Assembly (NCBI GenBank): GCA_013115145.1
Contig: JAAPAO010000116.1
Span: 1 to 64,000 of the forward strand
Length of the DNA stretch: 64,000 bases
Origin: Perkinsus chesapeaki
Taxonomy: Eukaryota > Perkinsozoa > Perkinsida > Perkinsidae
Reading direction: 5' to 3'
Within the stretch, counting starts at the first letter, position 1. Each line of letters begins with the position of its first letter. The position numbers and the translations under genes are program-made. The notes under the pieces were generated by a model, which saw nothing but the letters and a program-made list of their open reading frames with translations, made no database searches and was not told where the DNA came from. Positions 44,051-59,000 of this stretch are shown here, piece by piece.

Positions 44051-47000
44051 ATGGAGGGAAGCAGTTTCCTAACGTCCTTGCACGGCAAGCTTTTGTCATC
44101 TTCGGATGATACTATCGAGTTTGCCATCCAAGGCTTCACCTCCCTTCCCTTTCAGGAAAGACGTGAACTATTCTCTGGTGTCTTCTCGGGCGAGCTTCGC
44201 CTTACGTATCTTTGGTTGATGAGTGCATTATTGGGATTGCCTTTTGCTAGAAGACGAGCTTTGTGGGCGCTGAGTGAGATGACGAGTTCACCGTGGGAAG
44301 GATTGGAAAATGATCCTAACGTAAATAACCTTATGTGTGATACCCTGTGGAGACTGGTGCACTCGTCGGCCTATGGACAATTAAAGGACAAATGGGACTG
44401 GGAAAAGATTCTAAAAAGGTTGGCTTGCACTAGTCCGGTTGCAGCACAGGCCTTGGAGACTGTTAGAGGTAATAATTAATAATAGCGGTTATTAGTTAAT
44501 GATAATAATAATTAAGAGTGGCACGAAGCTTGGGCTTCGTTAGGAAACTTTTTGGATTAGCTCTCACTTGAAGAAGTTTCCACGAAACTATATAGAAAAT
44601 CTACTTGTATTATATACAACAAAAGAAAATATAAAACATCATAGAAACGTTGAAGATTAAAATAGGCTAGTAGCAGTTATTATTCAGTGATAATAATAAC
44701 TAACGAATAGCTCTTCTCGAAAAGGAGACGGAGCTCGCATGAATTTATTAATCAGATATGTTTGACATTATTAGGTACTGAAATATCGTGTGGTAGAAGG
44801 CCGCTGGTGAAGTCTATTGAAGAGTATGTTATTGGTGATAGTGGTGATTGCCAAGAGGAGCAGATAGGCGCTGATGATTTGACTGTGGGCCAACAGAAGG
44901 CTTTGAATGACATGTAAGGCACTATTGATATACCTAGTTTACCATTTTTGGCATTTTGATAATATTGATCGCGAATCATAGGTTAAAGCGTGCATGATAC
45001 GAATGATCTCTCGGGATGATATTTAGTATTACTGTGAACCACAGTAATTAGTTTTTCAGATACACTTGGGTTAATGTCCTACCAACTCTATCATGCCTAT
45101 GTCTACATGGTCCTTCTGGGTGTGGCAAAACTACAGTTATTCATAGAGCTCATCAAGTGGCAGCAGCGGATAGGGATTTAGTGGTACTAGAGGGCAGTTC
45201 GGTTTGATATGTCGAGAAGACAATATGGCTAACGACTAGCAGTAACAATCGGAATACCTTATAAATTATAACTATGCGGAATTTAATTTGGTATCTTTTC
45301 TTTTACCAACGGCTACATAGATCAGCATGGTGAATGTTGTAATGTTATCTCGCTGCTTTTCAATTTTGAATACGGGAAATGCGCACGATTAACAGTATGC
45401 CGTTTTTCGACAGTTATGCGGATTTTAATTTCATATCTGTTCCTGTGTAGTACGTCCTAAGCAAACTTATTAAATGTTTTAGTTTCAGTTAACGGATTTT
45501 ATCGCTGATTTTGTAGGGGAGAAATACGGACGATTTTCCCAGCGATCGTTCGCCCTCGTTCGTTCGGTTTTGGGTCAAAGCTTGTCAGCTTTGTAGTACT
45601 TTTCTTTCAGACACTCCACATAGACGACTCCACTGATCCCAAATCACTAATTGGTGGCTTTCAACAAGTACCGAATAAACCTGGAAGATTTGAGTGGCAA
45701 ATGGGAGTACTAGCAAAAGCTATGGTAGCAACATTTACCGGGTTTTCGGGTTTCGGGTTTTGAGAATCATGGAAGACGATCCCAGACTGGGATTCCCAGT
45801 ATTGTGAAAGTAAATTAACCAAAGTTTTCTTGATAATATTTTTAAAACCTAAAAACCTAAAAACCACAAACTTTAAAAGCAGTGTGTAAAGATCGATGAG
45901 AATTGGCTGGTTGAGCTCTGGGTTTCAGGTTGAAGGATCCTGGGTAGTTATTGAAGATATCGATAAAGTATCCAGTGATGTGTTGGCAATATTACCGAGT
46001 CCAAGTGATAATAGTGATGCGGGATATCTCGTACTGGAACAAAATACAACACTGAGGATCCATCCGGACTTTGTTCTTATTGGTAGTAATGATGGGCGGC
46101 GAGGGGTCGGTGGTGATTACAAGTTTGAAGGCATGAATGACGATTGATTCCGAGTAGTAGTTCTTGTATCGATTGGTCAGTGTGTCGAAGTCTGCTGGTT
46201 TGTCTTAGTCTCTGTTCAATTTCTTCTCGAAATCGTATCGGTAATTTTTTTTATATTGTTCATATTTCTCGGCAAAAATGTCCATTATTAACTAAAGCAT
46301 TTGGTACCTTACATGGCAAGAGGTTTCCCTAGGTCTTTCCGTTCTGAAGATTTTCCTAGGAGCAAATCTGGGGTTTTCTGCCCGTTGCGCGTAGTATGGG
46401 AATGCCTAATAATCGATTAAAACAGTGCACAGAGGCAGTCAGTAGTTTCTCCGTAATTCTTCGCTCCTTCACTGGAAATAACGGTTCGCCGTCATTTCGT
46501 CAGTTCTTCGAAATGCTTCCGAATTTTCAGTCATTGTTCCTTCTAACATTGGTGGTTGTTCTAATAAGGGCAGGAGTGTTGAACCCGGCGTATCAGGTAC
46601 AGTGTCGAGCTGTAATCAATCCTCCACAATGGGGTCATCACTCGATCTTCTATTGGCGACATCTACATCATTACAGACTTGGACACACGTTGAGATGCCA
46701 TCAATGACTGGAGATGAAATGGAGAAGTATATTGCTGCGAAGTAATAAAGGATTACCAATGCTTTTCGCTGATCCATATTCGAACATTCATTTCCTTCCC
46801 GTGGCGGTTTACAATGGTTGTGAATCCGCAAGGGGCTCCAAGATTCCCAATAGCTTGATTCCTTAACAGAAGGTTAGTAAAATCGTTCGGGAAATGAGCT
46901 CTCGGCAGGTCACCTAAGCCGAGCTATTATAAATTGTGTGGTTGGTGGAACAACCCGAAAGGGGCATTCTTATCCGTGGAATTGTGATCCTTCTTCATGA

Positions 47001-50000
47001 AATTGATTTCCCTATCGGACCCCTACCGTTGAATTGATTGGGAAAAATTAACTGCCTCAAGCGCGAAAAAGTTTTCTGAAAGATATAGTTGCCATTCACT
47101 AAGGTGACATTCCGCCATAGTCGGTTTTGTGATAATTTTCATCAATAATTTCATGAGCGCTCCGTATTGGTATAGTGATATATATAAATAATAATACCAA
47201 TGAGGAGTGCATGGTATTTCAGAGTTCTCGCCTTTCCAGCGTGGGGTAAGGCAGTTTCAGAGGCTTACAGTAAAGTGAACGCTGCAATGGAGGATGAAGG
47301 GGTATCGAGGAAGCTAACTCCGAAGGACTTCAGTCGAGCAGTGGAACGTTTGGCGCCATTGTCGACGAGATGGCCGCATCGATGGCCGTTGGCCGAGAAT
47401 ACTAGAATGCGCATTAGCAGGGAGATGTATGCGGTTTGGGTGGCACACGTTTATGATGGGGACGCTCGACGGAAGATATACGGGGCTTTGAGGGAGGTAA
47501 TAATGGAGGATAAGGTGTCATTACAGAAGACGACTGTTGTCATTTGCCAGCGTTATAAAGGCTTTTTAATTGGGCAGTGTGGGCATACATTCATTTCGTT
47601 AATATGTAAAACCGAGTTCGAACAGCCACGATAAATTGATTTCTATATCTTTTTATCGTGAAGTATATTTCTGGAGGGTAATCTTCTGAAGACACGAGAA
47701 TGAACGTGTGGTTCCGCCGTTAATTTATCAATAATTATCCGCTTCTTTATTATTAGTCTCTCGGTTTGCCGTCCGGTGCTGCCGGCTCCGACAACGCTCC
47801 CGAGGTCACTCTCGACCGTTCCAACGTTTCTATCGGCACAGACGTCGAGCCGTTGCCAAGAAAACATTTGGATGATCTTGAAGGCGATGAAAGGGCCGTT
47901 CTAGAAGAATACTCTTTGACCAGTGTAAGATTTTTCTTGCAATTTTCTTGCATTTATTTGACCAGGTACATAGAAGGTTGTTGGAATTTCTTGCGAAATG
48001 TGTCGTTTATAACGAACCTGCTTTGTTGGTTGGTGATACGGGGTGTGGGAAAACAACAACAGTGCAATGTCTTGCACGCATGCTCAATCGGGAGTTGATG
48101 GTATATAATTTTTCGGATCAAAGTGAGGCGCAGGAGCTCATCGGTGGGCTGAAACCGTTGCCGATTGACGCGGACGATCTGATCAAGAGGTGGCACGTTT
48201 TGATGGACAAGACATTTTCGAAGAAGTCAAATGCGGCATTGGCGGCGCATGTTGATAAGGTTGCTAAGAAAAAAGGCGGAGCGAAGGCGCTGGGGATTAT
48301 TGCTGAGACCGCGAGGAAGGCCATTTCGGCTGGAAGGGAGGAGGAGGAATGGAAGAAGCTTGCACAGGAATGTAAAGCAGCTGTGGAGACTAAGGTAGAA
48401 GTGGGCTTGGTAGGGGATAGTGATGCGTGGGATTTTAGAACAAATCATTAAGGCACCTATTCAACCCTTTCACAGGAGGAGGAGAGGGTTGAATGGACTC
48501 GATAGAAAATGATGTGGTTGATAGGGGAGTTTTAAATAAGATGGCAACGGTGGGGTAGAAAAGTCTGATGAGGATAGAAGTGTTGGAAAGATTGATTTTT
48601 AGCAGATTTTAGATTATTAAATTATCATTGTCACATCAGTAATCGAGTCTACGTGGGAGTTCGGCATCGGGAACTTAATGGGGCGCAGATTTCTTGTAGG
48701 TATCCCTCCGGTTTGAGTTTGTCGAAGGTCAGCTCTTAACTGCCTTACGGACGGGTGCGTGGTTGGTATTAGATGAGATTAATCTTGCCCCTGGTGACAT
48801 GTTGCAGAGGATAGCAGGGCTGCTAGAGCAAGGGGCGAGCACTGAAGAGCATCCACTCTATTTCGACGTACATGAGGCTGGCGGCTCGGGTTTGAAGATT
48901 CCTATTCACCCTGATTTCCGTCTGTTTGCTTGTATGAATCCGAGCCATCTCGGCCCGGCGAAGAAACCTTTGCCGGCGGGGATAAGGGCGAGATTTTGCG
49001 AATATTATGTAGATGAAGTAGTGGAGGATGCGGACCTGATTCAGCTCGTTTCGGATGGGCTGTCGAGGAATTTGCCGAACCCGCCGAGCGAGGCTGTCGT
49101 TAGGGTGTATAAGACAGTGAGGGAGATGGCAGCAGACGGGCAACTGAGTGATGGGCAGGGCGGAAAGCCTGTGTTTTCGTTGAGGTCGCTGTCGAGAGCT
49201 TTGAGGTTTGCTCGGACGTTTGTGAGGAGCCCGAAGTATAGGCATCATGATGGGGGCATTGAAGCGGTAGGCAATGGGAGAGAGGACGGCTTAGAGTGTC
49301 GAGGGATGGCGCCAGGGATGATTCAATGGCTTTGACTCTTACTGGGGAGGTTATCGGGGCTAAGTGCTATTATATGCAACGTGCCGATTATGCTGCTTCA
49401 TTATTGACAATATAGTACTATAGTAATATAGTATAATATAGGCCGTATCACAGCGTGCTCGCGTCTACTGAAAAGTGAAGGATGAATTAATACGCTCGTG
49501 TTCGCGCGTTAAACCGCTGAGCATTGGGAGCTTGTAAACAGCTACGCCTGTGGGAAAGTTTGATGAGATTCTCCGTAGACACGTAAACGTGATTTTTCGT
49601 CATCCTTCAGGTTCGAGAAGGTCTTGCTGTGACCTTTGCGGGAGTGCTTTCGGAGTCCTCTGAGGCGAAGGTCATGGAGGAGATCAATCGACTTCTGCCG
49701 GGGCCGTCGAAAGTTGTTAAAAGGATTGGCCAAGCGGCCGGCAGCCTGGATGCTGTGGTTGAAAGGGACGCGGTGTGTATAGAAGGTTATTGGGTGGCGA
49801 GAGGGCCGAAGGAAATCGATGCCCAGAGGCTCTTGGCGGAGTTCTGCGTCACGGAATCGGCTAGAAGGAATCTTAGGAAGGTTCTGAGATGTGTGTCGGG
49901 AGGTAGGGAAGAATGGCGTTTGTGAGATTTGAACCTGGGTCGTCTGTAGGTAAGGTGGTGAGACCGCCCGTGTTGCTAGAAGGGCCGACGGGAGCTGGGA

Positions 50001-53000
50001 AGACATCCTTGGTTAAATTCGTAGCGGCTATGACTGGTCACGAATGCATCAGAATCAACAATCACGAGCACACGGATCTGCAGGAGTATCTTGGACAGCA
50101 TGTCTACGACCATGGTGTCCTGAAGTTTGAGGAAGGACCTTTGGTGAAGGCTTGTCGTAAGAGAGGGGAGGAGAGGGATAAAATACTAAATGAGAATATT
50201 TTAGTAGTGCTTTTGAGGTCGTAAGGGACTGTGTGATGGCTTGCCGTGGGGGAGGGGGATAGATAGGGATATCATTTGTTATGTAATTATTTCGTTATAA
50301 TATAAAAATTAGGTCTGTTTGTCTCTGGAAGGATGTGCCGTTATGAGTCGCATTGCTATTGATAGTGCTGGTGGGTTTATGGTCGTTGGGGGATTGCTGG
50401 CAAGGGAGTAGGCGGCTTCCAGTCAGGGGTTTGGGGGTAAATAGGATAGCCTATGAAACCTGATAATTTTATATACGAAAAGGAATTGGAAGGATAGGCA
50501 ACTGTGAGATGCATTGCTGGTCGGTTTATGGTCGCGGGAGAATTATAGGCAAATTCGGTAGGAACGATTTTGTTGGATGCTGAGCTTGTGCCGAAAATGG
50601 GAAGTGGTGAGTAGAAATTTGGAGGTGAATGTCGAATACAATTTTCTCGAGATTTTGAGATATTTTTCAACATGGTGATTGCTGTCAGGTTCGGGGGCAT
50701 GGGTGGTTTTGGACGAGCTCAATCTTGCTCCAAGTGAAGTATTAGAAGGCATCAACAGGCTGCTGGATGATAATAGGGAGATCCACATTGCGGAGACCAA
50801 CACAACGGTTGTCCCCGATCCGGACTTTGTCGTTTTCGCGACGCAGAATCCGGCGGGAGGAGACTACGGAGGGAGAAAGCAGCTGTCCAGGGCGCTTAGA
50901 AATCGCTTTACAACAATGTGGATCGACTCGCTGTCATCAGAGGAGCTGCGGGCAATTCTTCAACATAAGTGTCAGCTGGCGCCGTCGATAGCATCGGGGA
51001 TGGTGAAGGTTTACGAGAGCCTCAGGGCACATAAGAACGTTGATGCTTTACTGGCGGGAGGGGGGTCGGAGTTGATTACTATAAGAGATATACTGAGGTG
51101 GGCTCATAGACGGCCGGGGACTATGCAGGAATGTGGGCTGGAGGGATGGTGTCTGTTGGGGGAACGATTAAGGCACGAGGATCAAAGGGTAGAGGTGGCC
51201 AAGGCTCTTGTGACGCATTGCAGGACTTATGGCGTCACAGTCGAGAGCTATCTGGATTTGGACTACAGGGAGGACCCGTACGTGGCGGAGATCAAAAAGG
51301 GGCAGTGGGGCACGGGATTGGTGTGGACGGAAACGATGTGCCGAATGATAGCTTTGGTGAGCCGGTGCGCGAAGTATGGAGAGTCGGCGCTGCTGGTGGG
51401 TGAGACGGGAACGGGGAAGACCACAGTGGTGCAGACGGTGGCCGATTTCCATGGTATCAATTTGGAGATTGTCAACTGCCATCAGCACACTGAACCGGCG
51501 GACTTCTTGGGCGCCATGAGACCGGCGGCGGGGAGGAGGGATGTGAGGGGACTTATAATGGCGAAGGCGAGGCGGATGTGCGAGCTGGTCGGCAGGGAGA
51601 TGGGGGAGGAGCCGGCGACCACTGTGAGGAGCATCGTTGTGGATTACTCACTTGAGGACCAGGATGAGGTTGAGGAAAATGCCAGCCCGAAACGAGCTCG
51701 GGTGCGATCGGAGCTCAGGGCACTTTGGAGGGAAATTGGAGACCTTCGCGGGGAGGTGAATCATGAGACTGAGCATGACTTATTTGCCTGGCAAGATGGG
51801 CCGGTGACGCGGGCGATGCGAGGAGAGGGCCATTGGGTGCTCCTCGATGAAGCTTCGTTGGCGACCGATGCAGTGCTGGAGAGACTGAACTCGGTATTGG
51901 AGGCGGGCGAGCGGAGCGTGATGCTGGCGGAGAAGCCGGGAGGGGAAGTTGTGGTCGGAGGCGAGAAATTCAGCTTGATGATGACAATGAATCCAGGCGG
52001 TGACTTCGGGAAGAGGGAGCTGAGTCCAGCGCTGCGGTCTAGGATGACTGAGATATGGATTAAGGGCCTCGACTACAGCGATGAGAATGAGGATTCTGAG
52101 GCTAGCCGATTGATCAGGAATCTTCTCAGTGACGAGGCGAAACCGTTGGCTGGATCGATTCGGCGAGCAGTTGCGTGGGTGATGGAGGAGATTCCGGCGC
52201 AGGTGCTGCCGATGTCGATCCGAAATGTGGGACTGTGGGTGACGGCATGCAATGAGTTGGTGGGGATGAGTCTCGGAGAGAGGTTTCTACATGGCGGGAC
52301 GATGACGATAGTAGATGCCCTGATGGATTCGCCTGAACTGCAGCGGAAGGCTATGAGGATGCTGGAGGGGTATGCTCCGGAGGGCACGGATTTGGGGAGC
52401 TTTGGTGAAGATGGGTATGAGTGGGTGAGGGATGCAGTGCGTCGGAGTGACTCAGGTAAGAGAATGATCATTGCGATTTCGACTGAGTAGATTTTATTGA
52501 TAACCATTTTATGCATTTCTGTGACAAGATGATGACTATCATTAATAAATTATTAATAATAATATAGTCTGTCGGCCTCCGCACATGCCAATTGGTGAAC
52601 CCTATATATAACAGATTTGTCAGAATGTTATACAGTAAACTTGTATCATTTCTAAGGACATATTATCGTCGGGGTAATGGTACTGATCTTATTAGTAGCA
52701 GTTTGACCAGTTTACATCGTAGATTAATCTGGCTCAATTCACTGAACCAGCAGTACCGTCCTTCATCCCTTTTGGTCGAAGGGGAAAACTAAACGTGATT
52801 TTTTATCGCATCGTCCGCAAGGCATTACTTATGGTACTTTCTGTATCTCGAATCTGCGTATACCTTCCGCTCCTGCTGGTCGTCCTGTGATACTCCTTAT
52901 CGTATGTAGCTGGTGAAACTCCAATTAACGAATGCCGTTTGGTATTATCGTAAAATTGGTTGTTATGTTTTTCTTTTTAGATGGTCTTGGCCCGTTCCAC

Positions 53001-56000
53001 TTCCCTCCTGTGTCTTCCGGCTCAACAATCTCCCCAGTGGCCTTCGATTTCGCGGCACCAACTACAGCTCTGAATCTTGGTCGAATTCTTCGGGGCATCA
53101 CGGTTGGCAAAGGTATGGCGGTTCTGCTAGAAGGTCCTCCAGGGACAGGAAAATCGTCCATAATAGCAGCATTGGCGGCAAGATGTGGCCGCGAGTTGGT
53201 ACGGATTAACATCTCAGAGCAGACAGAGATTGCTGATCTGGTGGGGCAATTCCTGCCCACCGCTGGGCAGGGCGGCGACGGCGGCCATGAGGTGAGCGGG
53301 TGCTGTTGACCTTCCTGTTGCGGTATGCATTCTCCATGTCGGAGTGTGGGCTGATGCCTATCCTGCTTGAATCACCAGGGCTCCGCGTATGGGAGGGCAC
53401 ATGAGCTCAATTTAAGCCTTGGAAATAAGTTTTATTGATATCATTAATTTTTATTTATACTCATGTCGTTGGCAGTTTGAGAGGAAATGTCTCGGGGCTT
53501 CACCTGGTTGTGGTATGCATTCGACGGAGTATAAGTTACTTCCAAAAATGCTCCCATTGAGCCCTCAGCCTCACGTGCCTTCCTTTTTCAGGTATCATTC
53601 GCGTGGTCGGATGGTGTCCTCTTGTCGGCTCTTCGTCGGGATAACTGTTGGGTGCTCCTAGATGAGCTTAATCTTGCTCCTCAACCGGTGTTGGAGGGGC
53701 TTAACTCTTTGCTGGACCATCGCCGAGAGCTTGTTGTTCCCGAGACCGGCGAAAAGGTTCGCGCGAAGCCCGGCAGTTTCCAGCTCTTCGCCACGCAGAA
53801 CCGCATGGTCGACGGCGGTGGCCGCAAAGGTCTGCCCAAGTCGTTTCTGAATCGTTTTGTGAAGATTGCTGTATCCGAGCTCACCGCGAAGGATTCCGAA
53901 TCCATCTGCATGAGGCTCTTCGGTGAGGAGTTGTGGCCGGTGGTCTGCCAAGGCGCCGTTGAATCGGTTCGGGCCGCTGGGGAGATGCAGTTCAAAGGGG
54001 GGAGCGGATGGGAGTGGAATCTTAGAGATGTAGGCGGAGCGAAGCGTTTTTTGTTTTCATTTTTTGTTTAGGTGCTGAGAGTGTCATCATCGGTGCAAGC
54101 GGGCAAGGTCGAACAGCTATCCCCGGCTCTTCAGTGCTACCTGCTTCTATCGTGTCGGCTTCAGACGGCGGAAGACCGCGAGGCGCTTCGCTCGGTGATC
54201 TGGTCAGCCGCGAAAGACCCGAGGTGGACGGCGGGGTGCGATGTTGAAGATGTGGACGTTGGATCGATGCTCATTAGAGTTGCCGAGGCCTTCAAGAGCT
54301 CTGCGAAGGCTGGCTTCGGTGTGACCGATACTGATGTACTCCAGAGTCAATCATTTGGTCTGAGCGCTGGAAGCGCCGCTGTCCTGAACTCGTGGCCGGT
54401 CCTGATGGTTGGTGATGGTGGCACTGGACGGAGGAAGCTTGTTGAGGTGTTGGCCGCTGTGGCGGGAGTGAAGCTGGTGAGCATTAGAATGCATGCTCAG
54501 ATGGATGCCAACGATCTGGTTGGGCAGTTTGTTCAGCGTCCTGAGGGTGGCTTCCAGTGGGTTGACTCCCCGCTGGTCTGCGCGCTGAAATCGGGGGACT
54601 GGGTATTGTTTACCTCGGTCGAGCAGTGCCCCTCAGCGGTGGTAGATCGGCTAAATGCCCTCCTGGAAGTTGGAGGTAGACTGCAGGTCCCGGAGCGAGG
54701 CAGGGCTAATCCTGAGGATCTCACGGTGACACCGCACCCAGGTTGTCGGTTGTTCTTCACGGCAGATGCGCGTCATGCTCATCTGGTCTCGAATCCCTTA
54801 CGCAACCGATGCGTTGAGATATTTGTGGGCAGTTCGGCCGGAACTGCAGATCTGGAAAGAGTGTGCATGGCGGCATCTGGTGGGTTGGTCGATAGCGTTG
54901 AGGAAATGCAAGATTGCAAGAAATTTCAAGTTGTCGCTCGGGAAGCCAGCAGGCAGGCAGCTCTCGGTAGGGGTTTCCGTGGAGAAGCGTCTGAGATCGG
55001 GCAGTTGAAGCCTCTGTTCGCGGAGCAATCGATTGTCGCTAAAACAATTGGTGCGGCGAAGATGTGCGCCGAGGAGGGCCCGGAGGGTGAGTGTTATGCT
55101 TACAGATGGATGATCGAGAGCACTTTGGGGACTTCCTGGGACATCGAATCGCGACTGGAGGCACTTCCTGAAGAGGTTACGATCGATCCTGCGGTCTTGA
55201 GAAACATGAAGGCCATCTGTCCGAGCGACAGGCGATGGGTTGTGATGACATATATGAGAGTTGCTCCGAGAGAGGGATCGTTGCTGTACCAACTGGAGCA
55301 CCCTGAAGATGCTGCAGAGCTGGCCTTGTTGAGCGGCCGAAGGTTGCAGTTGATGAAAAGAGCTCAGAGGGTCGCTGGAGAAGTGCCGACAGATCCACGA
55401 GTGATGCCGTATTACTGTCGACTGATGAAGGTTTTGGATTCCTACGACCAGCTCAGCTCCCAAGCGGAGACCAGTCTCATAGTGTTCCTGGATGAATACG
55501 AGCGAACAGTGCGCTCTCCGTCTGATAGGTCGACGCGGCCACCGGAAGCCGCGGTGGCGTGTCCGGTTCATCTGCCTATGTTCGGTAGTGCGAGCGAGTC
55601 GGCCATGGAGCTGGTCCTCGAGGTTGCCATTCGAAATATCAGTCTTGCGTACCAGAGCACTTCGGGCGACCGTCGGGCCCAGACGCTTGGAGACATTCTA
55701 GCGCAAGTCAGAAGCCTTGCTGTGCTTAATCGGAGGGCCAGGAAGGGTGATGAAGATTCTCGAGAGAAGCTACAGAAGTTGCAGGTCGTTTTGGCCGAGA
55801 CCGTGGCGAGTATAGTTGATTCTGCCAGACAACACCGTGAGGAGACTGCTGTCGCGGACGAGGTCTCGAAACGACCTGTATGGCCGGCAGAGATACTGAG
55901 GTGCGCTGGAGAGATATCGGCCAGTCGCTTCGATGAACTCGAGCTACCGTGCCCATGGCCGGTGGTGGACGGCTTGGCAATGCAAACTGAAGCGGCTTGG

Positions 56001-59000
56001 AGCACCGGAAGCATTCCTGGTGATTTGGCAGCCGTCGAGGGGCTGTTCTCGAGGCTCGCTCAGAGAAGTCCGGAGGGTCTGATTCGAGCCCACGGTGGTT
56101 GGACGACCATTTTGGGCGCATCGGTTGCGGAGGCAGTCCTCCGATGGCCGATCAGTGACGTTCCGGAGGCGGCAAATCTGGCAAAGTATATTCGAGAAAT
56201 CGTTCCTAGTGCGGCGAAGTCTGAGGAGCAGGCGAGCGTGGAGTGCGCTGATGTTATGGAGAAGTGTTGCCGAGCTTCCGGAGACCTTCCACAGTTTGCT
56301 GGTTCGGTCGGCCGCTTTGGTGAAGCGCTCGAAGGGGAGACGGATCCGTACGCGAGGCTAGGGCTTGCTGCAGCTTGGCATCTGACGCTGGGCGCTGGTG
56401 TAAGCAACGGCTAGTGGAAAGTGAAATACGGTTTTTCTATCAGATTCTTCACCTTGAAACCGACCCTACCGAGTCTCGGTCAGCTTGGTGTATAAATGCT
56501 CATCGCTTTATAACCGACCTTGACAAGGAGCTGGATGTCCGTCAGCGTTGCTTGGACTTGGCCGCTGTCGGCGCTGGAGGTTAGTCACCGAATTTCTGGT
56601 CGCCGGTTTTATTCTCAGTTTCAGGAATTGCGTCGCTCCGTCGGGCAGTCAAAAAATTGAGCGAGTCTGTAGGAGAAGTTGAAAACACCTTGTGCGTTCG
56701 TGAAGTGCCCGAGACCAAGCCGGACGCCATCGAAGAGTTTGTCTGGGAGACCAGCGGCCTTGGAGAGATCAATCGTGACGAGGCAAACTACAGGGTGAGA
56801 TGGCGGCGCACTGTGAAGATTTTGGATTTTTGGTATCTTAGGAGTTGAGGACGCTCGTCCACGAGTTTGTTGACAGCGTTGTTGGGCCTCTGATGGCCGA
56901 CGACAGATGGCGGCAGGAAGGCTTAGAGCTGGACGAGGCCATGGTCCTGGCTCAGAGTGCTGCCAGCATTGCGGAGAGTTTAATGTGAGCTCAATAATGC
57001 AAGGGTAACTTGAAGATTCTTCCTTCAGGACTGGTTTCCCGGCCCATGGTGACATAACTCGGCCGTTGGCATTGGACTGTTTGGCTGTGGCGTCGAGTGC
57101 GGCGGCTATCACTATGAGGAATAAAGAGAACGGTCGAGGAGCTCCTCATGTTAAAAGTGAACTTAACAGGTGAGATTGAATGAATGCTTAGTGATGTAAC
57201 CTGGGTTTCGGGTTTCTCAACCGAAATGGGTCAAAACCCGAAAACCCGAATACTGTTCAATTTCCGAGTCCGCGCTTTCGGCATCGAAATTTCACTTGTC
57301 TGCAGTATTTCCCAACCAGCGCCGCCGGATTTCGGGTTTTAGGGTTCCCCAAAAAAGGCGTTTGTGCCTCCTTGTAAATTGTTCGATAGCTATTTGCGGC
57401 TGCGTAGAGATTGACGGAAATTTCTCGTGAATTGCTTTTCTGTGAATCCTCGAAAACTTTAGGATTTTTTCGCGAAAAAAGTGAACTTGATAACTTTTCA
57501 GGGTCCATTTGCCATTGAGAGCAGCCTCGCTCTCCACTGAAGAATCAGAAGATCTCGCCTACGACCCGACAACTGCCTCCCTCGCCCTCCGGGCATTCGG
57601 TGTTGCTCGATCCCAAAACAACCGCGTCGATGATGGGCGCTGGACGGCTATAGGGCATGTGGACGCGTTGGTGTCGGAGTTCGAGCGGCTTGAGGAGGAG
57701 GAAGCCGCGGCGAAGGATGAGGGCATGATAAGGCAGAATGAGGTTACTTTTATAGAGAGGATGCGAGAGTTGACGAGTGAAGATGACAACGATTTGGAGA
57801 AGCTCCAACAGGAGTACAACGTAAAGCTGTTCGAGGACGCCTCGCACAGTAGAGTGATAAGGCAGCTTGAAAGTGACGATGTCATGGCTGACATCGGCAG
57901 GCCGGTCGAGTCGGAAGCGACGGACGTAGAAGTTGAGGAGCAGGTGAATCGGGATGGGCTGGGGTCGACCGCGGATGCTACAAGAGCGCTTGATGGCATC
58001 TCTGGGTTGTTAGTGCAAGCTATTACGGATGATGATGGCACTGAGAGTGATGGGCTGATGGATGAGTTGATTGGGGAAGCCTGGAGGGACTTATTGGGGA
58101 GCCTGAAGGAGGACGAAGTGGTGACAGGCAAGAGCGGCGCCCCGGGGGGTGTCACCATCGGAAAATGGATCAACGATGATGGCATGCCGATCGTTTTGGG
58201 AAGATTGAACCGCCTAACGAGAGACCTCGACAAACGAGTGGAAGCCGAGGAGATGATGCCATCGGTTGAAAAGGAGGAAAAGGAAGTTGAGGATGCTGAT
58301 GAGGGTATTGAAGAGAATGAGGATATGAGTGTTGAGGAGTTGGAGGCATTGGAACGCAGGAGGCTTAAACGAGAAGGAGAGCTCAAGGTGAGCTGTTGGG
58401 TTGGAAGGTTCCGCAGGATTTCGCCCTATCGCTGGTGTGTGATGAGATTAGATGTTGAGAGTTTTCAATGACATATCTTTTTCAAAAATGAGCGGTTTAT
58501 ATTGAACAATGTTACTTACGAAAATCCTAATAGTAATATCGCGTGCTCTTCTAGGTAGCTCCCAGGCGGAAATATAAAAAGGGTATCTGGATATAGGTCG
58601 CAATGTTGTTTGATAAAGGCTAACCGTATCTGGATATAGGTCGCAATGTTGTTTGATAAAGGCTAACTGTATCTGGATATAGGTCGCAATGTTGTTTGNN
58701 NNNNNNNNNNNNNNNNNNNNNNNNNNNNNNNNNNNNNNNNNNNNNNNNNNNNNNNNNNNNNNNNNNNNNNNNNNNNNNNNNNNNNNNNNNNNNNNNNGGA
58801 TATAGGTCGCAATGTTGTTTGATAAAGGCTAACTGTATCTGGATATAGGTCGCAATGTTGTTTGATAAAGGTTAATTGCATCTGGTTTACTATTATTATC
58901 GCGCTAGCTTCCGTTGTGTGTCCATCTCATAATACTGTTATTTACTTTATCGGTATTAGAGAAGTCCCTTCATATCGACGTGAATACATTTCCTTCTTCA

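Noticed and set aside
57559-58386. Long minus-strand Ser-rich frame
   Set aside because: It is the antisense shadow of an acidic midasin exon (57502-58387), where GAG/GAA codons read as Ser/Leu on the other strand.
58663-58881. Repetitive frame across the gap
   Set aside because: Artefact of the 43-bp minisatellite and the run of N; it lies inside an intron.
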